DNA of 15,826 bases from T3SED10-47 sp046483725 (GTDB lineage Bacteria; Bipolaricaulota; Bipolaricaulia; Bipolaricaulales; Bipolaricaulaceae). Within the stretch, counting starts at the first letter, position 1. Each line of letters starts with the position of its first letter. The stretch is taken from assembly GCA_046483725.1 (NCBI GenBank), contig JAWOCQ010000049.1, forward strand, positions 1 to 15,826, given 5' to 3'. The position numbers and the translations under genes were made by a program. The notes beneath the pieces were generated by a model. That model was not told the origin of the DNA. It was given only the letters and a program-made list of their open reading frames with translations, and searched no databases. Below are positions 6,920 to 13,490 of the stretch, piece after piece.

Positions 6920-7410
6920 CCCTCCTTCCCTTCAAGTTCAGACACAGTGTCCACTACCTCATCAGGCGAGACTGGCCCACGGTAACGCCCGTCCACCACC
7001 ACCACAGGTCCCAGGGCACAACACCCTAAGCACCGCACTGTACGGAGGCTGAACCGACCATCCGACGAGGTCTCGTCTGCTTCCGCACCAAGCTGCCGCT
7101 GAAACTCATCGAGGAGCTGCGGAGCGCCTCGCACATGACAAGCCGTACCCATACACACGCTTATCTCGTGTTCAGCAGGAGGGTCCAAACGAAGCGAGCT
7201 GTAGAACGTAGCCACGCTGTAAGGCTCAACCAGGGAGAGCTGCAACCTATTGGCAATCTGGGCCATGGCAGCCGGGGAAATCCAACCCCATTTCCTCTGC
7301 ACATCCTGCAGGATCCCAATAAGGCTGGATCTGTTTGCCCCACGCGCCTCCACGATCTGGTTCAGCTCGGCAGGCTCTACGCTGTTTGCCCAATCACGCT
7401 CGGAAAGCAC
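6916..7410 (-). CDS. NuoE/HndA-like [2Fe-2S] subunit of the formate dehydrogenase
   Basis: This 164-residue subunit has the usual length of the Complex I 24 kDa family. A helical N-terminal half carries the LIGILQDVQ and ATFYSS elements, and a thioredoxin-like half binds one [2Fe-2S] cluster through C86, C91, C127 and C131 (VCMGTAC and RCLGCC). It works with the NuoF-like protein in moving electrons to or from NAD(H). The start chosen is GTG at 7410, the first possible start after an in-frame TAA at 7422-7420. No convincing Shine-Dalgarno precedes it. An ATG at 7418 is in a different frame. It is the first gene of the formate dehydrogenase operon, so the promoter should lie in 7411-7577. I could not find convincing -35/-10 hexamers there. 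Confidence 0.93.
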   Translation of the reverse strand: MLSERDWANSVEPAELNQIVEARGANRSSLIGILQDVQRKWGWISPAAMAQIANRLQLSLVEPYSVATFYSSLRLDPPAEHEISVCMGTACHVRGAPQLLDEFQRQLGAEADETSSDGRFSLRTVRCLGCCALGPVVVVDGRYRGPVSPDEVVDTVSELEGKEG

Positions 7411-7507
7411 GCGCGCATTTTAGCGCAGAGTCCTGTTTAGGTAAAGTCCTCCGTATTCCGAGCAGTAAACTGAGTTAGCGGCTTCGCCTGTCGCCGAGGA
7501 ACTCTGC

Positions 7508-7528
7508 CCTCAGGGTGTGGCCCCGAGG
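7508..7528 (-). other. RNA hairpin between mobA and the formate dehydrogenase operon
   Basis: On the minus strand CCTCGGGG, a five-base loop and CCCTGAGG form an 8 bp stem with one G-U pair. On the plus strand the same position is an A-C mismatch, so the structure favours minus-strand RNA. It lies about 50 bases past the mobA stop and about 100 bases before the NuoE-like start. No T-run follows, so it is not a standard intrinsic terminator. It may be part of the leader of the operon or a 3' stabiliser of mobA mRNA. Confidence 0.35.
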
Positions 7529-7577
7529 CGATCTGCAGTACAGCATTGGTCAATCTTGCATATTCTGGCAACCGCGA

Positions 7578-8225
7578 TCACCGAGCCCAAGGCGAGCCTC
7601 CCCAGCTTCCCCCCCGCCCTGCACAGCTGCCTCCCGCCCCACATAGCTGCGCGATGTCCTGCGGGGTGTTCAGGTTTACAAAAGACTGGAGCTTCGGGTC
7701 CGCAGCTCGCACCACGGGCTCGGGGACCCGTCGAATATCGAGCCTCTCATACAGTGCTGTGATCTTTAATTCTTCCCGGCTGAGCGCCCGCCTCATCAGC
7801 GGAAGGGCCGTTCGCCGGTAGGCGGCGCACAGGGGCTCGTGGTGCCCACGAGCCATGGGCACCGCCACGTCCACACCGCCGGCAGCGGCCAGTACCCGCT
7901 CCACAAGCTCCCGCCGGACAAGAGGCATATCGCAGGCCACCACATACGCGAGTTCGGTGTGGCACGAAACCAAACCGCTATAGATCCCCAGCAGGGGGCT
8001 CCGTGGCCCGCGGCCATCAGGCACACGCCGAGCACCGCCAGGTAGAGGCCCTACGCCCCCCACAACCACGGTCTCCCGGAAACCCCGGCACAGGGATCCG
8101 TATACAGCTTCGATCAGGGTTCCGCCGGCCACAGGCAGCAGGTGCTTGGGCCGGCCCATACGCTTGGAAGCACCTCCGGCCAGGATGATCAGTGTGGCGT
8201 CCGCTCGGCTCATCCCTTGCGCCAT
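7578..8225 (-). CDS. mobA: Molybdenum cofactor guanylyltransferase (MobA family)
   Basis: MobA transfers GMP from GTP to molybdopterin. The product, molybdopterin guanine dinucleotide, is the cofactor form needed by the formate dehydrogenase nearby. The 215-residue protein opens with the nucleotide-binding signature LAGGASKRMGRPK followed by LLPV, and has the metal-binding CDMPLV motif in the middle. Both are typical of the MobA/MobA-like NTP-transferase family, as is the length. The frame is open to 8405, but the extra 60 residues are low-complexity and run back over the divergent fdhD region. The family match begins just after two in-frame ATGs at 8225 and 8213. Neither has a good Shine-Dalgarno, so 8213 is nearly as likely. 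TATAGT at 8244-8239 is a -10-like element just upstream, without an obvious -35. The C-terminal 20 residues are Gly/Ser-rich and poorly conserved. Related CoxC/MocA-like cytidylyltransferases are a less likely alternative given the formate dehydrogenase context. Confidence 0.88.
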   Translation of the reverse strand: MAQGMSRADATLIILAGGASKRMGRPKHLLPVAGGTLIEAVYGSLCRGFRETVVVGGVGPLPGGARRVPDGRGPRSPLLGIYSGLVSCHTELAYVVACDMPLVRRELVERVLAAAGGVDVAVPMARGHHEPLCAAYRRTALPLMRRALSREELKITALYERLDIRRVPEPVVRAADPKLQSFVNLNTPQDIAQLCGAGGSCAGRGGSWGGSPWAR

Positions 8226-8329
8226 CGGCCCCAACAATACTATACCTGCCCCTCTAGGGCCAGCACGCCAAACGCGCGGGGTGAACCCCCACGAGCTCCG
8301 GGCGTAACATGCCCCCCGAGGGGAGGCGA

Positions 8330-9091
8330 ATGAAACGGGTGAGGATGTACCGCTGGAAAGGCGGAAAGCTCTCCGAGCTCGACGACACAGTGGCGGAGGA
8401 GGCATTCCTGCGCTTGCGCGTGAATGGCCGGCTATACCGCCGGGTGGCCATCAGCCCCGAGGCCGTGCGGCCGTTCGTGGTAGGGCACTTGCGAGGGGAG
8501 GGACTCATCTCCTCCCCCAGCGAGATCGAACGCTACGCCGAAAGCCAGGAACAGCAGTGGATCTTCGTGGACGTGGAGCTACCCGGGCTCGCCAACGCGC
8601 CGGAGCTTGCGGACACACTGTGGACGGGCTGCGGCGCTCCCCCAGCCGGGACGCCTTTGCCGCAGTCGGCTCGATGGGCGCTTCCCTTTACCCTGCCCGG
8701 GGAGCACCTGCTCCGGGTCCCCCTTCTGATCAAAGACCACGTGCAGGCGTTCACGGCCACCGGTGCCTACCACTACGCCTTTCTCCTGGACCAGCACCTG
8801 TCGCTCCGACAGGTGACCAAGGACATCGGGCGCCACAACGCGGTGGACAAGGCTGTAGGCCAGGAGTTTCTACAGGAAGGCAACCTGAGCGATTGTTTCC
8901 TCTACCTCACCGGGCGGCTGACCCAAGACGTCGTGGCCAAGTGCCTACGCTGTGGGATCCCCCTGGCCGTCTCCAAGGCCGCCCCCTTGGCCGGGGCCAT
9001 CTCCTTGGCCCGCCGACACGGCCTGGGACTGGTGGGCTTCCTCCGCGGGCGGCGGTTCAACGTCTACAGCCGCCCCGAACTGATCAGCTAA
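8330..9091 (+). CDS. fdhD: Formate dehydrogenase accessory sulfurtransferase FdhD
   Basis: FdhD is a cytoplasmic sulfur carrier that binds the Mo/W-bis-MGD cofactor and sulfurates it before or during insertion into formate dehydrogenase. In E. coli the sulfur comes from IscS. The 253 residues match the family: an early AEEAFLRLRVNG segment, the loop TGCG (Cys about residue 103), FTATGAYH, KDIGRHNAVDKAVG, the TGRLTQDVVAK segment, and a C-terminal VGFLRGRRFNVYS. The loop has a single cysteine in place of the CxxC of E. coli FdhD, a variant I recall from other bacteria. The ATG at 8330 is preferred over 8309 because GAGGGG lies six bases upstream of it. An ATG at 8345 is also possible. The gene diverges from mobA and runs toward the DUF pair. 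It probably serves the Cys-type formate dehydrogenase at 2356-5046. Confidence 0.93.
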   Translation: MKRVRMYRWKGGKLSELDDTVAEEAFLRLRVNGRLYRRVAISPEAVRPFVVGHLRGEGLISSPSEIERYAESQEQQWIFVDVELPGLANAPELADTLWTGCGAPPAGTPLPQSARWALPFTLPGEHLLRVPLLIKDHVQAFTATGAYHYAFLLDQHLSLRQVTKDIGRHNAVDKAVGQEFLQEGNLSDCFLYLTGRLTQDVVAKCLRCGIPLAVSKAAPLAGAISLARRHGLGLVGFLRGRRFNVYSRPELIS

Positions 9092-9156
9092 GCTGCGCCA
9101 CACGACGATACTGGAGGGCTTGCTTTCCCTGTGACCGCCGCTAACCTTGAACTGCG

Positions 9157-9462
9157 ATGGCTCTTGGAAGGGGACAACTCCCCACGCTGATGGATGTACG
9201 TGCCTTGGAAGGTTGCCGCCTCTGGCTTCATTACGAGGATGGGGTGGAAGGCGTGGTCGACCTATCCCACTTAGCTGGAAGGGGTATCTTTCGTGCCTGG
9301 AAACAAGCTGAGTTCTTCAAGGCTGTGCGGATTGCTGAACATGGCGCACTCGCCTGGAGCGAGGAGATAGAACTCTGCCCCGACGCGCTGTATTTCCGCC
9401 TCGTGGGCAAACAGCCCCACGACCTGTTGCCAGGCTTGCGAGCCGTGCAGTCTGATACCTGA
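9157..9462 (+). CDS. DUF2442 domain protein
   Basis: This is a 101-residue protein whose MDVRALEG, LHYEDGVEGVVDLSHL, FFKAVRIAEHGALAW and ELCPDALY segments match the DUF2442 layout: a short beta-rich domain with a conserved W and a terminal CPDALY. It has no signal peptide or membrane segment. An in-frame stop at 9148-9150 limits the start to the ATG at 9157 or 9190. I chose 9157 because similarity seems to begin at LPTLMDV, just before the second ATG, although neither has a good Shine-Dalgarno. DUF2442 genes often sit next to a DUF4160 gene, as here. Such pairs have been proposed as toxin-antitoxin-like or regulatory modules, but no activity is established that I can name with confidence. There is no evident link to formate metabolism. 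The pair may be a passenger in the gap between the two C1 operons. Confidence 0.85.
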   Translation: MALGRGQLPTLMDVRALEGCRLWLHYEDGVEGVVDLSHLAGRGIFRAWKQAEFFKAVRIAEHGALAWSEEIELCPDALYFRLVGKQPHDLLPGLRAVQSDT

Positions 9463-9715
9463 GCTCAGCAGATTCTACGGGATCACCATCAGGATGTTCT
9501 TCGACGATCATCGACCTCCTCACTTCCATGCCTACTACGTAGGGGAACAAGCAATTTTCCAGATCACCACGTTAAGTATCATCGCCGGCTCACTTCCACC
9601 GCGCGCTCTGGGTCTGGTGATCGAATGGGCATCGCTGCATCGAGACGAACTCATGGACGCCTGGGACAAGGCGGAAAGGCTCGAACCTCTCCCCAGGATC
9701 CCTCCTCTGCCCTAG
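9452..9715 (+). CDS. DUF4160 domain protein with no standard start codon at the family N-terminus
   Basis: The protein matches DUF4160, a family of about 85 residues: PELSRFYGITIRM, then FFDDHRPPHFHAYY, GSLPPRALGLVIEWA, LHRDELMDAW and a final RIPPL. The first ATG in frame, at 9494, would cut off the conserved SRFYGITIR strand. Reading back, the family's initial Met position is ATA (9455), preceded by CTG (9452). No ATG, GTG or TTG occurs in frame nearby upstream. I therefore start it at the CTG, which overlaps the end of the DUF2442 gene by 11 bases. Three explanations are open: a rare CTG or ATA start coupled to the upstream gene, a decayed start, or a shortened but still functional protein from 9494. 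The function is unknown. It is a putative partner of the DUF2442 protein. It converges on cooS. Confidence 0.75.
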   Translation: MIPELSRFYGITIRMFFDDHRPPHFHAYYVGEQAIFQITTLSIIAGSLPPRALGLVIEWASLHRDELMDAWDKAERLEPLPRIPPLP

Positions 9716-9762
9716 ACCGAGGCTGGGCCTTCCCACTCCGGCAGAACCGCCATACCCATCAT

Positions 9763-9794
9763 GGTGCGGCGCCCGGTATGCCGGACGCCGCACC
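9763..9794. terminator. Strong hairpin between converging DUF4160 and cooS genes
   Basis: GGTGCGGCG (9763-9771) and CGCCGCACC (9786-9794) pair perfectly. Inside them CCGG (9773-9776) and CCGG (9781-9784) pair around a TATG loop, with one C/A mismatch between the two stems. The result is 13 base pairs, usable on both strands, in the 98-base gap between two converging genes. That placement suggests a bidirectional 3' end element. No T-run follows on either strand, so it may be a Rho-aided stop or an RNA-stabilising structure. Confidence 0.5.
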
Positions 9795-9813
9795 GCTGGC
9801 ACGTCCGGTTTCC

Positions 9814-11697
9814 TCAGGCGTACATGGGCTCTTTGAGCTTCAGGGCCTTCCGCTTGGCTTCGATGTGCTCGATCATGAGATGGGCAGCCTTGATCGGGTC
9901 CTCCTCGAAGGCGAACTTGCCGCCAACTTCTTCCTCGATCTCCTCGGTGAGGAGCTTGGTCAGATTTTGCGAGCCCGCAATGGGAAAGCCCGAACCGAGC
10001 ACTGTGTACACACCGGAGGCCACGAAGTAAAAGCCGATGGACACGGCCTTCTCGCTCATCCACTCCGGTGCCGCACCGGCCACGGGAAGCTCGGAAATGT
10101 CCTCCCCTAGGCCTCCCTCGTGCACCATGTTGGTAAGTACCTTGAGGACGCGGCTGTTATCCACGCACGATCCAAGGTGGAGAACCGGCGGGATTCCCAC
10201 CGCCTCGCAGATCTCCTGCAATCCTTTTCCGGCAAGCTCGAAAGCGACTTCCGGCCGGAGGAGCCCGGCCTTGGCATCGGCGATGGCCGAGCAGCCGGTG
10301 GTGACTACCAACACGTCGTTTTTGATGAGCTCCTTGGCCATCTCAGTGTGCGCCCAGTCGTGGGTGATCCCAGGATGATTGCAACCCACGACCCCGGCGG
10401 CGCCACGCAGGCGGCCGTCCATGATGGCGTCGTTCAGCGGCCGGTAGGTGGAACGGTAGGTGCCGCCGAGGAAGTTGAACACAGATTCTGCGGTGAACCC
10501 GCCGACCAGGTCCATCTTCTCTTTGGGAATGAAGGTCTCGCCCTCGCGCGCGGCGTAGTTCTCCACAGCCCGGCCGACGATCTCCTTGCCCACCTCCAGG
10601 GCTCTTTCCTCGGAGAACTCCACGTGCTCGGCACCGGGGATCTTCGCCTTGGGGGAGGTGGTGACGAGCTTAGTGTGGTAGTGGCGGGAAAGGTCGGAGA
10701 GCGCGGGCATGATGCACTGCACGTCGACCATCATCACATCCACCGCCCCGGTCATCATTGCCAGCTCCTGCTGGAGGAAGTTCCCCGCGATCGGGACACC
10801 GTGCCGCATGAGGATCTCGTTGGCCGTGCAGCAGATCCCGGCGACGTTGATCCCCTTGGCCCCCTTGTCCTGGGCCAGCTCTTGTAGCTCAGGATCCCGG
10901 GCCGCAGCCACCACTACCTCGGACAGCGTGGGCTCGTGGCCGTGCACGACTAGGTTCACCATCTCCGGATTCAACACCCCGAGGTTCACCTGTGCCCTGA
11001 TGGGCGACGGCATCCCGAACAGGACATCCTGGAGGTCCGTGGCGATCATGGATCCACCCCACCCATCGGCCAATGAGCACCGCAGCCCTTGGCGGATGAT
11101 GTTTCGGTAGTCGGTGTCCACCCCCATGTGGGTGCGGTGCATGATCTCCACCACTTCCCGGTCGATGCCCCGCGGGGTGATACCGAGATTGCGCCACAGG
11201 GCGACTCGCTTCTTCGGGGCGCTCTCGGTCAGGGCGAGCTCGCCTTCCTGCTGACCGAAATCAGCCAACGCCCGCTCGGCCACAGCCTTCGCCACCTGGG
11301 CGTCGTCGGCGCCGTTCACGGCGATGCCGTAGTCGGCGGCCACCTGGCGGAGCTTAACTGGATCCTGCACCTGGTAGTCGCCTCCCCCTTCGGCGGCGAG
11401 GAGCAAGGCATGGGCCACGTCACGGCCGTGATCGGAGTGCGCTGCGGCCCCCGCGGCGATCATCCGGGCCAGGTTGCGGGCGGCTATGGTGTCCACGTCC
11501 GCTCCACACACGCCCGTCGGGGACTTCTTGTCAATGATCCGGCATGGTCCCATGTGACACACCCGGCAGCAGAGTCCCTCCGATCCGAACTTGCACTGCG
11601 GAACTTGCTGCTCGAACCGGTCCCAGGCTGTCTGGCGCCCCTTCTCGTGAGCCCTGTTTAGCATCTCCTGAGATGCTCTGTCCACGCTTCGCTCCAT
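9814..11697 (-). CDS. cooS: Anaerobic Ni-Fe-S carbon monoxide dehydrogenase catalytic subunit
   Basis: CooS/AcsA interconverts CO2 and CO at a [NiFe4S4] C-cluster. In the Wood-Ljungdahl pathway the CO goes on to acetyl-CoA synthase. The 627 residues carry the bacterial pattern: D-cluster cysteines C35 and C43, B-cluster C44, C47, C52 and C64, and C-cluster ligands in GHEP (H254), GICC (C290), QCIM (C328), VGCNHPG (C439), TGCS (C469) and GSCVDN (C511). The catalytic lysine is in MSEKAV (K550). All key residues are present, and the length fits the 620 to 640 aa family. The frame also allows a GTG at 11712, but the ATG at 11697 has AAGGAGG five bases upstream, so I start there. It is the last gene of the operon, 11 bases after acsE. 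Its place beside acsD, acsE and acsF argues for an acetyl-CoA pathway enzyme (acsA) rather than an energy-conserving CO oxidation complex. Confidence 0.97.
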   Translation of the reverse strand: MERSVDRASQEMLNRAHEKGRQTAWDRFEQQVPQCKFGSEGLCCRVCHMGPCRIIDKKSPTGVCGADVDTIAARNLARMIAAGAAAHSDHGRDVAHALLLAAEGGGDYQVQDPVKLRQVAADYGIAVNGADDAQVAKAVAERALADFGQQEGELALTESAPKKRVALWRNLGITPRGIDREVVEIMHRTHMGVDTDYRNIIRQGLRCSLADGWGGSMIATDLQDVLFGMPSPIRAQVNLGVLNPEMVNLVVHGHEPTLSEVVVAAARDPELQELAQDKGAKGINVAGICCTANEILMRHGVPIAGNFLQQELAMMTGAVDVMMVDVQCIMPALSDLSRHYHTKLVTTSPKAKIPGAEHVEFSEERALEVGKEIVGRAVENYAAREGETFIPKEKMDLVGGFTAESVFNFLGGTYRSTYRPLNDAIMDGRLRGAAGVVGCNHPGITHDWAHTEMAKELIKNDVLVVTTGCSAIADAKAGLLRPEVAFELAGKGLQEICEAVGIPPVLHLGSCVDNSRVLKVLTNMVHEGGLGEDISELPVAGAAPEWMSEKAVSIGFYFVASGVYTVLGSGFPIAGSQNLTKLLTEEIEEEVGGKFAFEEDPIKAAHLMIEHIEAKRKALKLKEPMYA

Positions 11698-11700
11698 ATT

Positions 11701-11709
11701 CTCCTCCTT
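11701..11709 (-). promoter_or_regulatory. Ribosome binding site deciding the cooS start
   Basis: On the minus strand AAGGAGGAG lies immediately before AAT and the ATG at 11697. It overlaps the stop codon region of acsE (TGA, 11711-11709). Its strength and spacing favour this ATG over the GTG five codons upstream and suggest cooS is strongly translated. Confidence 0.7.
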
Positions 11710-12509
11710 CACGACGCACCTCTCTTCATCCTGTACGCCCGCAGGTAGGCATCGGAGTAGATCTCCTTGTTTAGTATCAGATCCACGGTAGCGATGGCGT
11801 CCAACAAGCCGTTGTCCGTCACATCACAGATTGCCGCGTCCAGCCCCTGGGTCATGGCCATGACAACGAACGTCCGCGCAATCAGCTTCTTTTCTGAAGT
11901 CTGCGAGCTGATGTTGGACAGGCCCACGGAGATGTGCGGCGGCGGCTCGGAGAGCATCGCGTACTGCGAAATCGCCTCCAGAACCCTCGGCCCTTGCTCC
12001 TGCATAAACCGCATGGGCATGAGAACCGGGTCCAGGAAGAGCTGGTCGGGGGTCAGTCCGGCGTCGGTGGCCATCGCGAAGATCTGGGCCGCGTTTTCTA
12101 CCCTACGGTCCACATCCTGTGGGCTCCCCCTCTGGTCCATGGCCACCCCGATCAGGCCAGCGCCGTGCTCAACAGCCAAGGGCACCACCTGCTCCAGCTT
12201 CTCCGGGTCGGCAGTGGTGGAGTTGATTAGGAACGGGCGCCCATCGCCCACCTCCAGGCCGGCCTTGAGAACTCCCATCCGAGTGCTGTCCACACATATA
12301 GGCGTGGAGACGGCCTTCTGGACCATTTCCACCAGCCAGTGCATGTCTGAGGGCTCCTTGGACACCGCGCCGATGTTCAAGTCCAGGTAATCTGCCCCCT
12401 GCCCAGCCTGACGCCGGGCCCACTCCTGCACCGGGGTCTCGTCCTTTTCTCTCAGGGCACCCGCGATGTCCTTGAATCCGGCATTGATCCGCTCGGCGAT
12501 GAGGATCAC
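11709..12509 (-). CDS. acsE: Methyltetrahydrofolate:corrinoid/iron-sulfur protein methyltransferase
   Basis: AcsE moves the methyl group of 5-methyl-tetrahydrofolate to the cob(I)amide of the corrinoid iron-sulfur protein, the link between the folate branch and acetyl-CoA synthesis. The 266-residue TIM-barrel (pterin-binding family) protein has the expected segments: ERIN near the start, YLDLNIG (41-47), CVDST (72-76), LINSTTAD (94-101), LFLDPV (157-162) and GLSNIS (196-201). N96, D160 and N199 fall at positions described as important in the Moorella enzyme; N199 corresponds to the asparagine proposed to help protonate the folate. Length matches AcsE and is much shorter than MetH. The start is a GTG at 12509 with GGAGG six bases upstream, in a GTGA overlap with the acsD stop. 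Nothing looks damaged. It lies between acsD and cooS, so all three should be made together. Confidence 0.95.
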   Translation of the reverse strand: MILIAERINAGFKDIAGALREKDETPVQEWARRQAGQGADYLDLNIGAVSKEPSDMHWLVEMVQKAVSTPICVDSTRMGVLKAGLEVGDGRPFLINSTTADPEKLEQVVPLAVEHGAGLIGVAMDQRGSPQDVDRRVENAAQIFAMATDAGLTPDQLFLDPVLMPMRFMQEQGPRVLEAISQYAMLSEPPPHISVGLSNISSQTSEKKLIARTFVVMAMTQGLDAAICDVTDNGLLDAIATVDLILNKEIYSDAYLRAYRMKRGAS

Positions 12510-13489
12510 GAGCTACCTCCCTTCCCCATCAGCCTTTCAATTGCCGACTTGGTCGCCCGCACTGCTTCCGGATGGCGCATCACCAGGATATCGGCCCCGG
12601 CCAAGAGGTAGGTATACGCGGTTGCCGCCTCCCACATGGGCCCGCGGGAAGACAAGTCTCCCCAGCCGGGGAGCTCGTCCTCGGAGGCCCGCGCCTCCTT
12701 CACCTTCCACACCTGGAGGCCCAGGTCACACAGGATGGGCAGGGCCATCGCCTTATCCCCTTGCAGTGCGGCAATCCGTGAGCGCTCCATGATCGAATAT
12801 ACGTACTCAATCCCGTAGCCTAGGGCGCCGGTGTTGGGGTACATCACCAGGTTTTCCATCGGGTATCCGGCGTCCAGGGCAAGGATATTCACCTGCTTGG
12901 CGATGTTGATGTCCACCGGCGACTCGGCGATGAGCTTGTGGCCGTAGGCAGTCCCCAAGGCAGTCAATGTCTTGTAGTTATCCTCAGTGATGGCCCCCAG
13001 AAGGCAGTTCTCGCCCGAAAGTACCTCGGACACGGCCGGGAACACCTCGTTATCCTTGTCGTTGGTTCCGCAGCCCCACACGATGAGGGGAACCCCCACC
13101 GCCTCCAGCACCGTCTGCGCCGCCTGGGCCGCCTCCTCGGGGCTCTTGTCTGCGCCGCCCGGATCAGCACCTTGGAGGCGGAGGGTTAAGAGCTCGGCGC
13201 CATGTTCCTCCACGCACTTGCGCGCCCACGCCCCCAGGTCCTCCATCACATCGGAAAAAGGCGCCTTGACCACTTCCGGCCACTCCTCTGCGGGAACGTC
13301 CCACACCTCCATGGCCACCACCGGCCGGTGTGGTAGCTCCCCTTCGAAGTGGTAGAAAGGCAGCGTGGTGGCCCCGCCTACCGTCACCACCGAGGTCCGG
13401 GTTCCACCTTCATCAGAGCCTGCTCCGATGGTCACCGTGTTGATCTTTCCAGTCCAAGCGCGTTTTGCCTCGGGAATTGTCGTCGCCAT
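12506..13489 (-). CDS. acsD: Corrinoid/iron-sulfur protein small subunit (CODH/ACS delta subunit)
   Basis: AcsD is the TIM-barrel small subunit of the corrinoid iron-sulfur protein. It pairs with AcsC to carry the methyl-cobalamin between AcsE and acetyl-CoA synthase. The 327-residue protein matches bacterial AcsD in length and in its conserved stretches: GGATTLPFYHFEG (38-50), a VWGCGTNDKDNEV block, AESPVDINIAKQVNI, and NTGALGYGIEYVYS. It has no Fe-S cysteine motif of its own, as expected, since the cluster sits in AcsC. The ATG at 13489 has GGAGG five bases upstream and follows the acsF stop by one base. Its partner acsC is often adjacent in other genomes but is absent from this window, and may lie beyond the right edge. 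The call is firm by sequence and neighbours. Confidence 0.94.
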   Translation of the reverse strand: MATTIPEAKRAWTGKINTVTIGAGSDEGGTRTSVVTVGGATTLPFYHFEGELPHRPVVAMEVWDVPAEEWPEVVKAPFSDVMEDLGAWARKCVEEHGAELLTLRLQGADPGGADKSPEEAAQAAQTVLEAVGVPLIVWGCGTNDKDNEVFPAVSEVLSGENCLLGAITEDNYKTLTALGTAYGHKLIAESPVDINIAKQVNILALDAGYPMENLVMYPNTGALGYGIEYVYSIMERSRIAALQGDKAMALPILCDLGLQVWKVKEARASEDELPGWGDLSSRGPMWEAATAYTYLLAGADILVMRHPEAVRATKSAIERLMGKGGSS

Positions 13490-13490
13490 A

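Noticed and set aside
8226..8405. Longer MobA protein starting at 8405
   Set aside because: The extra residues are low-complexity and lie over the fdhD start. The MobA nucleotide-binding signature begins right after the ATGs at 8225 and 8213.
8557..9144. Plus-strand open frame of 195 codons inside fdhD
   Set aside because: Same strand but a different frame from fdhD, with Arg/Pro/Ala-rich sequence. The fdhD frame carries the conserved motifs.
10120..10887. Plus-strand open frame of 255 codons opposite cooS
   Set aside because: Antisense to conserved C-cluster codons, with no motif of its own.
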